In this document: positions 9,565 to 17,653 of the stretch, in pieces
Layout: each line of letters opens with the position of its first letter
Position numbering within the stretch: the stretch's first letter is position 1
Assembly (NCBI GenBank): GCA_027365385.1
Contig: DAHXNN010000072.1
Span: 1 to 35,131 of the forward strand
Source: Acidimicrobiaceae bacterium
GTDB taxonomy: Bacteria > Actinomycetota > Acidimicrobiia > Acidimicrobiales > Bog-793
Length of the DNA: 35,131 nucleotides
Reading direction: 5' to 3'
Position numbers and translations under genes: made by a program
Notes under the pieces: generated by a model
Seen by the model: only the letters and a program-made list of their open reading frames with translations
The model's database searches: none
Told to the model about the DNA's origin: nothing

Positions 9565-10514
9565 GGCTCTGCCGGCGCGACGTCGCCGACATATGCCTGG
9601 TCGTGGTGGTCGACGCCGAACCCTGTCGAGCGGTAGAGGTGGACGGCGGCGGCGTCGGACGCGTCGACGTAGAGCATCGCGACGCCGAGCCCTCGTCCTG
9701 CGAGGTAGTCGAGCCCGGCGAGCAGCACGGACCTCCCGAGCCCCCGCCCTTGCGCCGCGGGGTCCACGCCGATCACGTAGATCTCGCCCAACCCTCGAGC
9801 ACCGACGCGGGCGCCGTCCTCGCAGACCTCGTCGCCGTGGATCTTCGTCCAGCAGAACGCGTCGAGGCGGCCTTCGCTCTCGTGGAGCAAGAAGCCCGCC
9901 GGGTCGAACCACCCTTGCTGCTCGCGCTCCGCGAGGGTCTCGAGATCCCATGCCCCCTGCTCGGGGTGCGAGCGGAACGCCCGGTTGTTGAGAGCGAGCC
10001 ATGCCGCCTCGTCCTCGCCGACGACGAAGGGACGGAGCGTCGCGCGCGCCGACCCCGCGAGGTCCGCGCCGAGCGGCAGCGCGCGCCGCATCTGGTGTAT
10101 CTCGCGCCCGTGTGCGAGGCCGACGGACCGGGCGACGGCGTCGTCCGCCGCGTCGGGCTTCGGCACCCAGACGTGCACGTGCCCTCCGCCGGAGAGCGCT
10201 ATCTCGCCGATGGCGGCACGCAGCAGGTCCTCGACGACGCGCTCGCGCACGGCGCGTGCTGCCGGATGGACGACGTACTCGACCGCCCAGCTCCCGTGCC
10301 CCCTGCTCAGCTGGGCATAGCCGGCGAGCTCTGCCGAGCCCGGGCAGCGCGCGACGAAGCCGGCGAAGCCGGCGCGGCCGCCCTGGACGAGGTCGATCCA
10401 CTTGTGCTCGCCGAGCGGAGCGTGCCTGTCGGCACGCTCCGCGGCACGCAGGAGCGTGGCGACGGCAGCGATATCCTCCTCGCCCATCCGGCGCTTCACC
10501 TCGACGTCGTGCAC
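9561..10514 (-). CDS. mshD: Mycothiol synthase (tandem GNAT acetyltransferase)
   Basis: EIYVIGVDPAAQGRGLGRSVLLAGLDYLAGRGLGVAMLYVDASDAAAVHLYRSTGF plus NRAFRSHPEQGAWDL, MshD-like. Confidence 0.85.
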   Translation of the reverse strand: MHDVEVKRRMGEEDIAAVATLLRAAERADRHAPLGEHKWIDLVQGGRAGFAGFVARCPGSAELAGYAQLSRGHGSWAVEYVVHPAARAVRERVVEDLLRAAIGEIALSGGGHVHVWVPKPDAADDAVARSVGLAHGREIHQMRRALPLGADLAGSARATLRPFVVGEDEAAWLALNNRAFRSHPEQGAWDLETLAEREQQGWFDPAGFLLHESEGRLDAFCWTKIHGDEVCEDGARVGARGLGEIYVIGVDPAAQGRGLGRSVLLAGLDYLAGRGLGVAMLYVDASDAAAVHLYRSTGFGVDHHDQAYVGDVAPAEP

Positions 10515-10570
10515 GCTGCGAGGCTAACGGCTCATCGCCGCGGGGACGGAGGGCCCGGTAGCCTGCGCCA

Positions 10571-11266
10571 ATGTCCCGGCCGAGAACGCCCGCAGGCAGG
10601 GCGAGGATCGTCGACGAGCGCCTCGCGTCGCTCTACCCAGGAGATGCGGCCTCGCTGTGCGCGCTCGACCACGACGGGCCCTTCCAGCTTCTCGCAGCCA
10701 CGATCCTGTCTGCTCAGTGCACCGACACGCGGGTCAACCTCGTGACACCGCAGCTGTTCTCGCGCTATCCGGGGGTCGAGGACCTTGCTGCCGCTGAGCC
10801 GTCCGACGTCGAGGAGATCATTCGCTCGACGGGGTTCTTCCGGGCGAAGACCGCAAGCCTTCTCGGGATGGCACGCGCCGTCGTCGACCGGTACGACGCC
10901 GTGGTGCCGGAGTCGCTCGAGGACCTGGTGACGCTCCCGGGTGTGGGGCGCAAGACGGCGAACGTCGTCCGATCGGTCGCCTTCGGCCTGCCCGGCCTTC
11001 CGGTCGACACCCACGTCGGCCGGCTAGGTCGCAGGCTCGGGCTGACGCAGCAGGAGGATCCCGTGAAGGTCGAGCGCGACCTCTGCGCACTGCTACCTCC
11101 CGGACGCTGGGGAGCTTTCAGCATCCAGATGATCCTGCTCGGCAGGCACGTGTGCGTCGCTCGCGGGCCACGCTGCGGCACCTGTCCCCTCGCCGACATC
11201 TGCCCGTCGGCGGACCCGGCGGCTGCCGGGGTGCGGGCCACGGCACGGCGGCGGCCCGACCGGTAG
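10571..11266 (+). CDS. nth: Endonuclease III
   Basis: LLAATILSAQCTDTRVN, LPGVGRKTANVV, FeS motif C-x6-C-x2-C-x5-C (CVARGPRCGTCPLADIC). Confidence 0.95.
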   Translation: MSRPRTPAGRARIVDERLASLYPGDAASLCALDHDGPFQLLAATILSAQCTDTRVNLVTPQLFSRYPGVEDLAAAEPSDVEEIIRSTGFFRAKTASLLGMARAVVDRYDAVVPESLEDLVTLPGVGRKTANVVRSVAFGLPGLPVDTHVGRLGRRLGLTQQEDPVKVERDLCALLPPGRWGAFSIQMILLGRHVCVARGPRCGTCPLADICPSADPAAAGVRATARRRPDR

Positions 11267-11337
11267 CGTTGGGCCGGAGCCGGTTCCCGCCAGTCGGTTC
11301 CAAGGCGGTCGAGGCTGTTCCGCGGTCTCGACCGCCC

Positions 11338-11367
11338 GACGACGGCGCTCTTCGGGGCGCCGTCGTC
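11338..11367. terminator. Strong UUCG-capped hairpin between convergent nth and small minus-strand ORF
   Basis: GACGACGGCGCTC-TTCG-GGGCGCCGTCGTC, 13-bp stem with one T-G wobble, cUUCGg tetraloop. Confidence 0.7.
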
Positions 11368-11375
11368 CGCGCCGG

Positions 11376-11585
11376 CTAGCGCCGGGGAGCTCCGGGGCGC
11401 CGCGGGCTAACGATCCGCTCGATGCGGCGCTGCGCACCTGCGAGCGCGCGCTCCACGCCGAAGAGCTCCGCGGCGACGTCGTCCTCGTGCTGGGCAGCAG
11501 CTCGCTCGGCCATCGCAGTGACACGCGCCGTGATCTGGTCGAGGAGGGTAGCGACGGAGGACAGCTCGGAGGTCTCGGGCGGCAC
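11376..11585 (-). CDS. Small helical protein of unknown function (69 aa)
   Basis: ORF with GTG start and a plausible leaderless promoter; helical composition; family not recognised. Confidence 0.45.
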   Translation of the reverse strand: MPPETSELSSVATLLDQITARVTAMAERAAAQHEDDVAAELFGVERALAGAQRRIERIVSPRRPGAPRR

Positions 11586-11741
11586 GGGGACATCTTGCCG
11601 GACGCGGGGCCGGACCGTCGCACGGAGGGGAGGTAGAGAGGGCGCTGACCATGCCCGCGACGGAGGCGGGGTTCCCGCCGGGCCGTATCCGCTGCCGGGC
11701 CTTGAGTCGGCGCCCTCCGGGCCTTGGCTACGCTCTGCGCC

Positions 11742-13061
11742 ATGCCCGACGCGCCCGACGTGCTCGAACTTCTCGACTTGCGCGGCCTTGCAGCGGGAGA
11801 GCCGCTCGTGCTACCCCGGCCGGATCTCGGTGCCGAGGGACCTGTCGAGGACGTGCGAGCGATCCTGAGGGAGGTGCGCGAGCGCGGCGACGACGCCTTG
11901 CGGGAGCTCACGGCGCGCTTCGACGGCATCGAGCTCGGCGAGATACGCGTGGCGTCGCCGGAGCTCGAGGCTGCGCTCGGGCGGATCCCCGCGGCTCTGC
12001 GCCTGGCACTCACCGAGGCGCGTGACGCGATCGATGCCTTCCATCGCCACCGGGCGGCGAACCCGGGTCGCTACGAGCGCGGCGGCGTCGCCGTCGACCT
12101 CCTCGAGATACCCGTCGACCGGGCCGGGCTCTACGCGCCGGGGGGTCGCGCCCGCTACCCCTCGAGCGTCCTCATGACCGCCGTGCCCGCACGCGTTGCG
12201 GGAGTCGGCTCCGTGGCACTGTGCGTCCCACCGGGCCCGGGCGGGCGGATCGCGGACGAGATCCTGGCCGCAGCAACGCTCGCGGGCGTCGACGAGGTCT
12301 ACGCGGTGGGAGGCGCCCAGGCGATCGCCGCGATGGCCTACGGCACTGCGTCCATCCCGAAGGTCGACGTCATCGTCGGACCCGGGAGCAAGTGGGTCTC
12401 GATCGCCCAGCGCGAGGTGCGCGGTGTCGTCGGCGTGCCCGCCGCCTTCGCCGGGCCGTCCGAGGTGGTCGTCGTCGCCGACGGCTCGGTCCCGGCCGAG
12501 TGGGCCGCAATCGACGTCGTCGTCCAGGCCGAGCACGGTCCCGACGGGCTCGCTTGGCTGGTGACCTGGTCGGAGGAGGCAGCCCACGCCATCACGGCTG
12601 CGGTGGAACGGCTCGTCGGGGCGTCACCTCGCCGGGACGAGACGCTCGCGACGCTGCGCGGTGGTGGCTACTGCGTTCTCGTCGACGGCCCCGAGCAGGC
12701 CATGCGGGTCGCCAACGAGATCGCACCCGAGCACCTCGAGCTCCTCGTCGGCGAGCCCGACGCACTCTTGCGCCTCGTTAGGCACGCCGGCGCGGTCTTC
12801 CTCGGACCGCTCGCTCCTGCGTCGGTCGGCGACTACATCGCCGGGCCGAGCCACGTGCTGCCGACGTTCGCGACCGCACGCTTCGCTAGCGTGCTCGGCG
12901 TCGAGGACTTCGTGCGACGCGTCCACGCGGTGCGGATCGACGAGGCGGGCATCGAGCGCGTCGCCCCGCACGTCGCCGCGATCGCGGACGCCGAAGGCCT
13001 TCCCGCTCACGCCGAGTCGGTCAGGATGCGCGTCGGCGGCGCGACCTGGAGCGTCCCGTGA
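11742..13061 (+). CDS. hisD: Histidinol dehydrogenase
   Basis: VDRAGLYAPGGRARYPSSVLMTAVPARVAGV, IPKVDVIVGPGSKWV, APEHLELLV, GPSHVLPTFATARF. ATG 11742 preferred to the ORF-track start at 11724. Confidence 0.95.
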   Translation: MPDAPDVLELLDLRGLAAGEPLVLPRPDLGAEGPVEDVRAILREVRERGDDALRELTARFDGIELGEIRVASPELEAALGRIPAALRLALTEARDAIDAFHRHRAANPGRYERGGVAVDLLEIPVDRAGLYAPGGRARYPSSVLMTAVPARVAGVGSVALCVPPGPGGRIADEILAAATLAGVDEVYAVGGAQAIAAMAYGTASIPKVDVIVGPGSKWVSIAQREVRGVVGVPAAFAGPSEVVVVADGSVPAEWAAIDVVVQAEHGPDGLAWLVTWSEEAAHAITAAVERLVGASPRRDETLATLRGGGYCVLVDGPEQAMRVANEIAPEHLELLVGEPDALLRLVRHAGAVFLGPLAPASVGDYIAGPSHVLPTFATARFASVLGVEDFVRRVHAVRIDEAGIERVAPHVAAIADAEGLPAHAESVRMRVGGATWSVP

Positions 13062-14152
13062 GCGTGCCCGGCGCGCGGCGCCCGGCGCCTCGTGCCGAGG
13101 TCGCGCTGATGGCGGGCTACCACTCGCCGCAGATCGACGTCGCCGTCCGCCTGAACACGAACGAGGCACCCGAGCCGCCTCCTGCCGCGCTGCTCGACGA
13201 GCTCTGCGACGCGCTCGCCGGCGTGTCGTTCAACCGCTACCCCGATCGAGAGGCTCTCGAGCTGCGTGCCGCGGTGGGGGCCCAGCACGGCGTCGGCGCG
13301 GAGCACGTGTACTGCGCCAACGGGTCGAACGAGGTTCTCCAGGCGATCTGCCTCGCCTATGGCGGAGCCGGGCGCTCCGCTGCGGTGTTCGAGCCGAGCT
13401 ATGCGCTGCACCCGCACATCGCCCGGCTGACCGGGATGACGGTCATCGAAGGCGCTCGTGACGAGGAGCTCCTCGTCGAGGAGAGCGAGCTCGCGAGGGT
13501 GCTGACCGCGGGGGGCCGCTTCGGCCCGGCAGACCCGGCCATCGTGTTCCTCTGCTCGCCCAACAATCCGACGGGTCGTGCCGAGCCGCGCGACACCGTC
13601 GAGCGCGTCGTGGCGTCGGCTCCCGGCCTCGTCGTCGTCGACGAGGCCTACGGCCAGTTCGCCCGATGGTCGGCGTCCGAGCTGCTCCCGGACAATCCAC
13701 ACCTCGTCGTCGTCCGGACCTTCTCGAAGACCTGGTCGCTCGCAGGCCTGCGGCTCGGCTACGCGATCGCCGACGCAGAGGTGGTCGACGCGCTGTTCCG
13801 GGTGACCTTGCCCTACCATCTCGACGCCGTGAAGCAGCTTGCCGGGCGGCTCGCGCTCCGTCACGGCGACGAGATGCGCGAGCGCGTCGCCCGAGTCTCG
13901 GCCGAGCGCGAGCGCGTCGTCCACGAGTTGCGTGCCCTCGGGCTCCGCCCTTTTCCGTCCGACGCGAACTTCGTGCTGTTCGAGGTGACCGGTCACGACG
14001 CCCGCGAGGTCTGGCGCTCGCTCGTGCGCCAATCCGTCCTCGTGCGCGACGTCTCTGGCTTCCCGCGCCTCGCTCGATGCCTGAGGGTCACGATCGGCAC
14101 GACGGCCGAGGACGACGCATTCCTCGCCGCGCTCGGCGTGGCACTGTCGTGA
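13058..14152 (+). CDS. hisC: Histidinol-phosphate aminotransferase
   Basis: VRLNTNEAPEPPP, CANGSNEVLQAI, FLCSPNNPTG, VVVRTFSKTWSLAGLRLGYAI. Confidence 0.95.
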   Translation: MSVPGARRPAPRAEVALMAGYHSPQIDVAVRLNTNEAPEPPPAALLDELCDALAGVSFNRYPDREALELRAAVGAQHGVGAEHVYCANGSNEVLQAICLAYGGAGRSAAVFEPSYALHPHIARLTGMTVIEGARDEELLVEESELARVLTAGGRFGPADPAIVFLCSPNNPTGRAEPRDTVERVVASAPGLVVVDEAYGQFARWSASELLPDNPHLVVVRTFSKTWSLAGLRLGYAIADAEVVDALFRVTLPYHLDAVKQLAGRLALRHGDEMRERVARVSAERERVVHELRALGLRPFPSDANFVLFEVTGHDAREVWRSLVRQSVLVRDVSGFPRLARCLRVTIGTTAEDDAFLAALGVALS

Positions 14153-14193
14153 GCCGCGGGCACGTGCTCGCCGGAAAGGGGAGCAGTCGATGA
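14149..14193 (+). CDS. Putative bridging micro-ORF (14 aa) between hisC and hisB
   Basis: GTG AGC CGC GGG CAC GTG CTC GCC GGA AAG GGG AGC AGT CGA TGA; GTGA overlap with hisC stop, ATGA overlap with hisB start. Expression untested. Confidence 0.3.
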   Translation: MSRGHVLAGKGSSR

Positions 14194-14846
14194 CGTCGAC
14201 GCACGAAGAGCCGGCATCGACGGGCCCCGACGGTGCGGCCGGAGGGCTCGTGGCTCACCGGCGAGCGGTCCGGCGTCGGACGACGCGCGAGAGCGACGTC
14301 CTCGTCGAGGCCGACCTCGACGGGAGCGGTCGCTTCGAGGTCTCGACCGGGCTGCCGTTCTTCGACCACATGCTCTCCCAGCTCGCGCGCCACGGCGGGC
14401 TCGATCTCGTCGTGAGGACGGCGGGCGACCTGGAGGTCGACGCGCACCACAGCGTCGAGGACACGGGGATCGTCCTCGGCGAGGTCCTCGCCGAGGCTCT
14501 CGGTGACAAGGCGGGGGTGCGGCGTTTCGCCTCCGTCGCGGTCCCTCTCGACGAGTCGCTCGTCGACGTCGCGCTCGATCTCTCGGGTCGCGCGTACCTC
14601 CACTACGACGTCAACTGCGGGCCCGACGCCGTCCCGCTCGGCAACCCCGGCTTCGAGCCCCAGCTCGCCGAGGAGTTCTGGCGGGCTGTGGTCACCTCCG
14701 CGGGTCTGACCCTGCACGTGACGCTGCGCTATGGACGCAACACCCACCACGTGCTCGAAGCGTCGTTCAAGGCCGTCGCACGGGCGCTGCGCGAGGCGGT
14801 GCGGGTCGACGGTGCCTCCGTCCCGTCGACCAAGGGCGTGCTGTGA
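14190..14846 (+). CDS. hisB: Imidazoleglycerol-phosphate dehydratase (monofunctional)
   Basis: TGLPFFDHMLSQLARHGG, DAHHSVEDTGIVLGE, GRNTHHVLEASFKAVARAL; SD-like aaggggag upstream. Confidence 0.95.
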   Translation: MTSTHEEPASTGPDGAAGGLVAHRRAVRRRTTRESDVLVEADLDGSGRFEVSTGLPFFDHMLSQLARHGGLDLVVRTAGDLEVDAHHSVEDTGIVLGEVLAEALGDKAGVRRFASVAVPLDESLVDVALDLSGRAYLHYDVNCGPDAVPLGNPGFEPQLAEEFWRAVVTSAGLTLHVTLRYGRNTHHVLEASFKAVARALREAVRVDGASVPSTKGVL

Positions 14847-14956
14847 GCGCGCAGTGCGCGCCGGTGCCGCGGGAGAGGCGCAGGCCGGCCGAGCGGGCGG
14901 AGGAGTCGGAGCGGGAGACGGCCCGCGGGCCGCGATCGGTGCGACAGCCGACGTGA
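14843..14956 (+). CDS. Putative bridging micro-ORF (37 aa) between hisB and hisH
   Basis: Reads (V/M)SAQCAPVPRERRRPAERAEESERETARGPRSVRQPT*; GTGA overlap at both ends (hisB stop and hisH start). Below the ORF-track length cutoff. Confidence 0.35.
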   Translation: MSAQCAPVPRERRRPAERAEESERETARGPRSVRQPT

Positions 14957-15588
14957 TCGCAGTCCTCGACTACGGCATCGGCAACCTCCGCTCGGCCGAG
15001 AAGGCGTTGCAACACGTCGGTGGTGACGCCCGACTCGTCGCCGAGCCGGAGGACGCTCTCGGCGCGAGCGGAGTCGTCCTCCCCGGTGTGGGAGCGTTCG
15101 GCGCGAGCGCACGGGCGCTCCGAGCGAGCGGGCTCGACGAGGTCGCCCTGCGTGCCGTGGCGGCCGGTGTCCCGTTCCTCGGGGTCTGCGTCGGCTTCCA
15201 GCTGCTGTTCGAGGGTTCGGAGGAGGACCCGGGTGTCGACGGTCTCGGCATGCTCGAGGGCCATGTCCGCCGGCTTTCCGGTGACGTCAAGCTGCCGCAG
15301 ATGCAGTGGAACCGGATAGACGCCGTGGTCGGGGTGCGCTCCGCGATGCTCGCGCCCTTCGTGGTGCCGCCGTGGTTCTACTTCGTCCACTCGTTCGCAC
15401 CCGTGCCGACGGGCAGCGCCCGCGGCGCAGTCGTCGCGACGTGTGACTACGGAGGGACGGTCGTCGCCGCGGTCGAGCGGGGCAGCTGCTGGGCGACCCA
15501 GTTCCACCCGGAGAAGTCCGGCCGCACGGGACTCCGCCTCCTCGAGGCCTTCGTGAGCTCCTGCTCGGGGGATGTGCGGCTCTCGTGA
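14953..15588 (+). CDS. hisH: Imidazole glycerol phosphate synthase glutaminase subunit
   Basis: IAVLDYGIGNLRSAEKAL, GVGAF, FLGVCVGFQLLFE, YFVHSF, WATQFHPEKSG. Confidence 0.95.
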   Translation: MIAVLDYGIGNLRSAEKALQHVGGDARLVAEPEDALGASGVVLPGVGAFGASARALRASGLDEVALRAVAAGVPFLGVCVGFQLLFEGSEEDPGVDGLGMLEGHVRRLSGDVKLPQMQWNRIDAVVGVRSAMLAPFVVPPWFYFVHSFAPVPTGSARGAVVATCDYGGTVVAAVERGSCWATQFHPEKSGRTGLRLLEAFVSSCSGDVRLS

Positions 15589-15647
15589 ACCAGAGCTTCC
15601 CGCCCGGCGCGCGGCACCGCCGGACGCTGTCGGGTACGTGGACGTGA
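15585..15647 (+). CDS. Putative bridging micro-ORF (20 aa) between hisH and hisA
   Basis: [24 protein letters not shown] overlap with hisH stop and with hisA GTG 15644. Confidence 0.3.
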   Translation: MNQSFPPGARHRRTLSGTWT

Positions 15648-16414
15648 CCGATGCGTTGCAGTGCATCCCTGCGATCGACCTGCGTGACGGCCGATGCGTG
15701 CGCCTCCTGCGAGGCGAGTTCGCGAGCGAGACGGTCTACGGCGACCCGGTGGCCCAGGCGCGTGCCTACGGCGAGGCCGGCGCGAGCATGCTCCACGTCG
15801 TCGATCTCGACGCAGCGCGGACAGGCGTCGCGTCGAACCGGGCTTTGGTGCTCGAGATGGTGGCTGCTGCCGGGATCCCCGTGCAGTACGGCGGCGGCAT
15901 ACGCGAGGAGCCCGATGCCGTCGACGCTCTCGAGGCGGGCATCGCCCGCGTGGTGCTCGGCACAGCCGCCGTCGAGCGCCCCGAGCTCGCCTGCGCGCTC
16001 GCCGGGCGGTTCCCCGGACGCGTCGTCGTCGGGCTCGACCACCGGCGGATCGTCGGGGCCGACGGATCCCGGCCGCGGCGCGAGGTCGCCGTGCGCGGCT
16101 GGGTGAGGGGTGGAGGTCTCGAGCTCGGCGAAGGTCTCGCCCGGTTCGAAGCGGCGCCGCTCGCCGCCGTGGTCGTCACCGACATCACCCGCGATGGCAC
16201 CCTCGCCGGCCCGGACCTCGCAGGCTACGAGGAGCTGCTCCTCGCGACCACGCTCGGGATCGTGGCATCGGGCGGCGTCGGAGGGCCCGCTGACCTCGCT
16301 GCGCTCGCCGCGCTCGAGAGCGGCGGAAGGCGGCTCGCCGGCGTCGTCGTCGGCAGAGCCATGCTCGACGGCAGGATGACCCTCGCCGAGGCGGTCGCCG
16401 CATGCGCGCGGTGA
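15644..16414 (+). CDS. hisA: ProFAR isomerase HisA (HisA/PriA family)
   Basis: [67 protein letters not shown]. Start GTG 15644 (or 15638). Confidence 0.92.
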   Translation: MTDALQCIPAIDLRDGRCVRLLRGEFASETVYGDPVAQARAYGEAGASMLHVVDLDAARTGVASNRALVLEMVAAAGIPVQYGGGIREEPDAVDALEAGIARVVLGTAAVERPELACALAGRFPGRVVVGLDHRRIVGADGSRPRREVAVRGWVRGGGLELGEGLARFEAAPLAAVVVTDITRDGTLAGPDLAGYEELLLATTLGIVASGGVGGPADLAALAALESGGRRLAGVVVGRAMLDGRMTLAEAVAACAR

Positions 16415-17166
16415 GGGTCATCCCCTGCCTCGACGTCGACGGGGGGCGTGTCGTCAAGGGCGTGGGCTTCGTCGACCTGCGCGACGCCGGCGACCCTGTC
16501 GAGCTGGCGCGGCGCTATGACGAGGAGGGGGCGGACGAGCTGGTCTTCCTCGACATCACGGCGTCGAGCGACGGTCGTGACACGATGCTCGACGTCGTGC
16601 GCCGCACTGCGGAAGAGGTCTTCATACCGATGACGGTGGGAGGCGGCGTCCGGACCATCGAGGACGCCCGGGCGCTGTTGCGTGCCGGCGCCGACAAGGT
16701 GGCCGTCAACTCCGCTGCGATCGCGCGCCCGGTGCTCGTCGCGGAGATCGCCGCGACGTTCGGGAGCCAGTGCGTCGTCGTCGCTGTCGACGCCCGGCGA
16801 CGCCCGGGCGGCGGCTTCGAGGTCTACACCCACGGCGGGCGTCGCGCGACAGGTCTCGACGCGCTGACCTGGGCCGTGCTCGCTGAGCGTCTCGGAGCGG
16901 GCGAGCTGCTCGTCACGTCGATGGACCGGGACGGCACCGAGGATGGCTACGACCTCGAGCTCGTGGGCGAGATGTCCGCCGCGCTCGGCGTGCCGCTCGT
17001 CGCCTCGGGCGGCGTCGGCAGCCTGGACCACCTCGTGGCCGGTGCCGGTGCCGGTGCCGACGCCGTCCTTGCCGCGTCCATCTTCCACTACGGGCGCCAC
17101 AGCGTCGGGGAGGCCAAGCGCTACCTCGCGGACCACGCGGTGGTGGTCCGTCCGGAAGGGAGCTGA
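16402..17166 (+). CDS. hisF: Imidazole glycerol phosphate synthase cyclase subunit
   Basis: [72 protein letters not shown]. Confidence 0.96.
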   Translation: MRAVRVIPCLDVDGGRVVKGVGFVDLRDAGDPVELARRYDEEGADELVFLDITASSDGRDTMLDVVRRTAEEVFIPMTVGGGVRTIEDARALLRAGADKVAVNSAAIARPVLVAEIAATFGSQCVVVAVDARRRPGGGFEVYTHGGRRATGLDALTWAVLAERLGAGELLVTSMDRDGTEDGYDLELVGEMSAALGVPLVASGGVGSLDHLVAGAGAGADAVLAASIFHYGRHSVGEAKRYLADHAVVVRPEGS

Positions 17167-17231
17167 TCGCCGGGAGCCTTCTGGCCAGGATCGCGAGATG
17201 GACCATGCGGTCCAGGAAGTAGCGGAGAGAG

Positions 17232-17588
17232 ATGCCGACCACCGGGCCAGCGACACGTGACGTGACGCTCGAGGGTGACAAGCAGGCCGTCACGATGCTG
17301 AACGACCGTGTGCTCGTGCGGGTGCCGCCGTCGGAGGGCGAGCGGAGGTCACGGGCCGGGATCGTGATCCCCGCCACGGCACACGTGGCCAAGCGCCTCG
17401 CGTGGGCGTCCGTCGCTGCCGTCGGCCCGCACGTCCGGACCGTGAAGGTGGACGACACCGTCCTGTTCAACCCCGAGGAGTGCTTCGAGGTCGAGGTGCA
17501 GGGCGACGAGTTCTTCATCTTGCGCGAGAGGGATATCCACGCGCTGGCGGCGGAGCGGCTCGGTGGCGGCACCGGGCTCTACCTGTGA
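17232..17588 (+). CDS. GroES/Cpn10-like co-chaperonin-fold protein
   Basis: VTMLNDRVLVRVPPSEGERRSRAGIVIPATA...AAVGPHVRTVKVDDTVLFNPEECFEVEVQGDEFFILRERDIHAL; GroES-like pattern, divergent from housekeeping GroES. Confidence 0.8.
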   Translation: MPTTGPATRDVTLEGDKQAVTMLNDRVLVRVPPSEGERRSRAGIVIPATAHVAKRLAWASVAAVGPHVRTVKVDDTVLFNPEECFEVEVQGDEFFILRERDIHALAAERLGGGTGLYL

Positions 17589-17637
17589 GCCCCGACCTGT
17601 GAGCCCCGACCTGTGAGCCCCGACCTGTGAGCCCTGG
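17582..17637 (+). repeat. 14-bp tandem repeat (cctgtgagccccga), three exact copies plus one degenerate
   Basis: Starts on the GroES-like stop codon; each period recreates GTGA. Confidence 0.95.
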
Positions 17638-17653
17638 CCATGGGGGTTGACCT

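Noticed and set aside
9565-10401. N-terminal extension of the rlmN ORF (625 aa)
   Set aside because: Out-of-frame reading of mshD; RlmN begins at GTG 9564.
11586-11741. Histidine attenuator/leader peptide before hisD
   Set aside because: No run of His codons and the promoter appears leaderless, leaving no transcribed leader.
17041-17067. GGTGCC hexamer repeat in hisF (AGAGAGAD) as an insertion
   Set aside because: By-eye comparison with typical HisF suggests normal length; likely codon-bias repetition rather than expansion.
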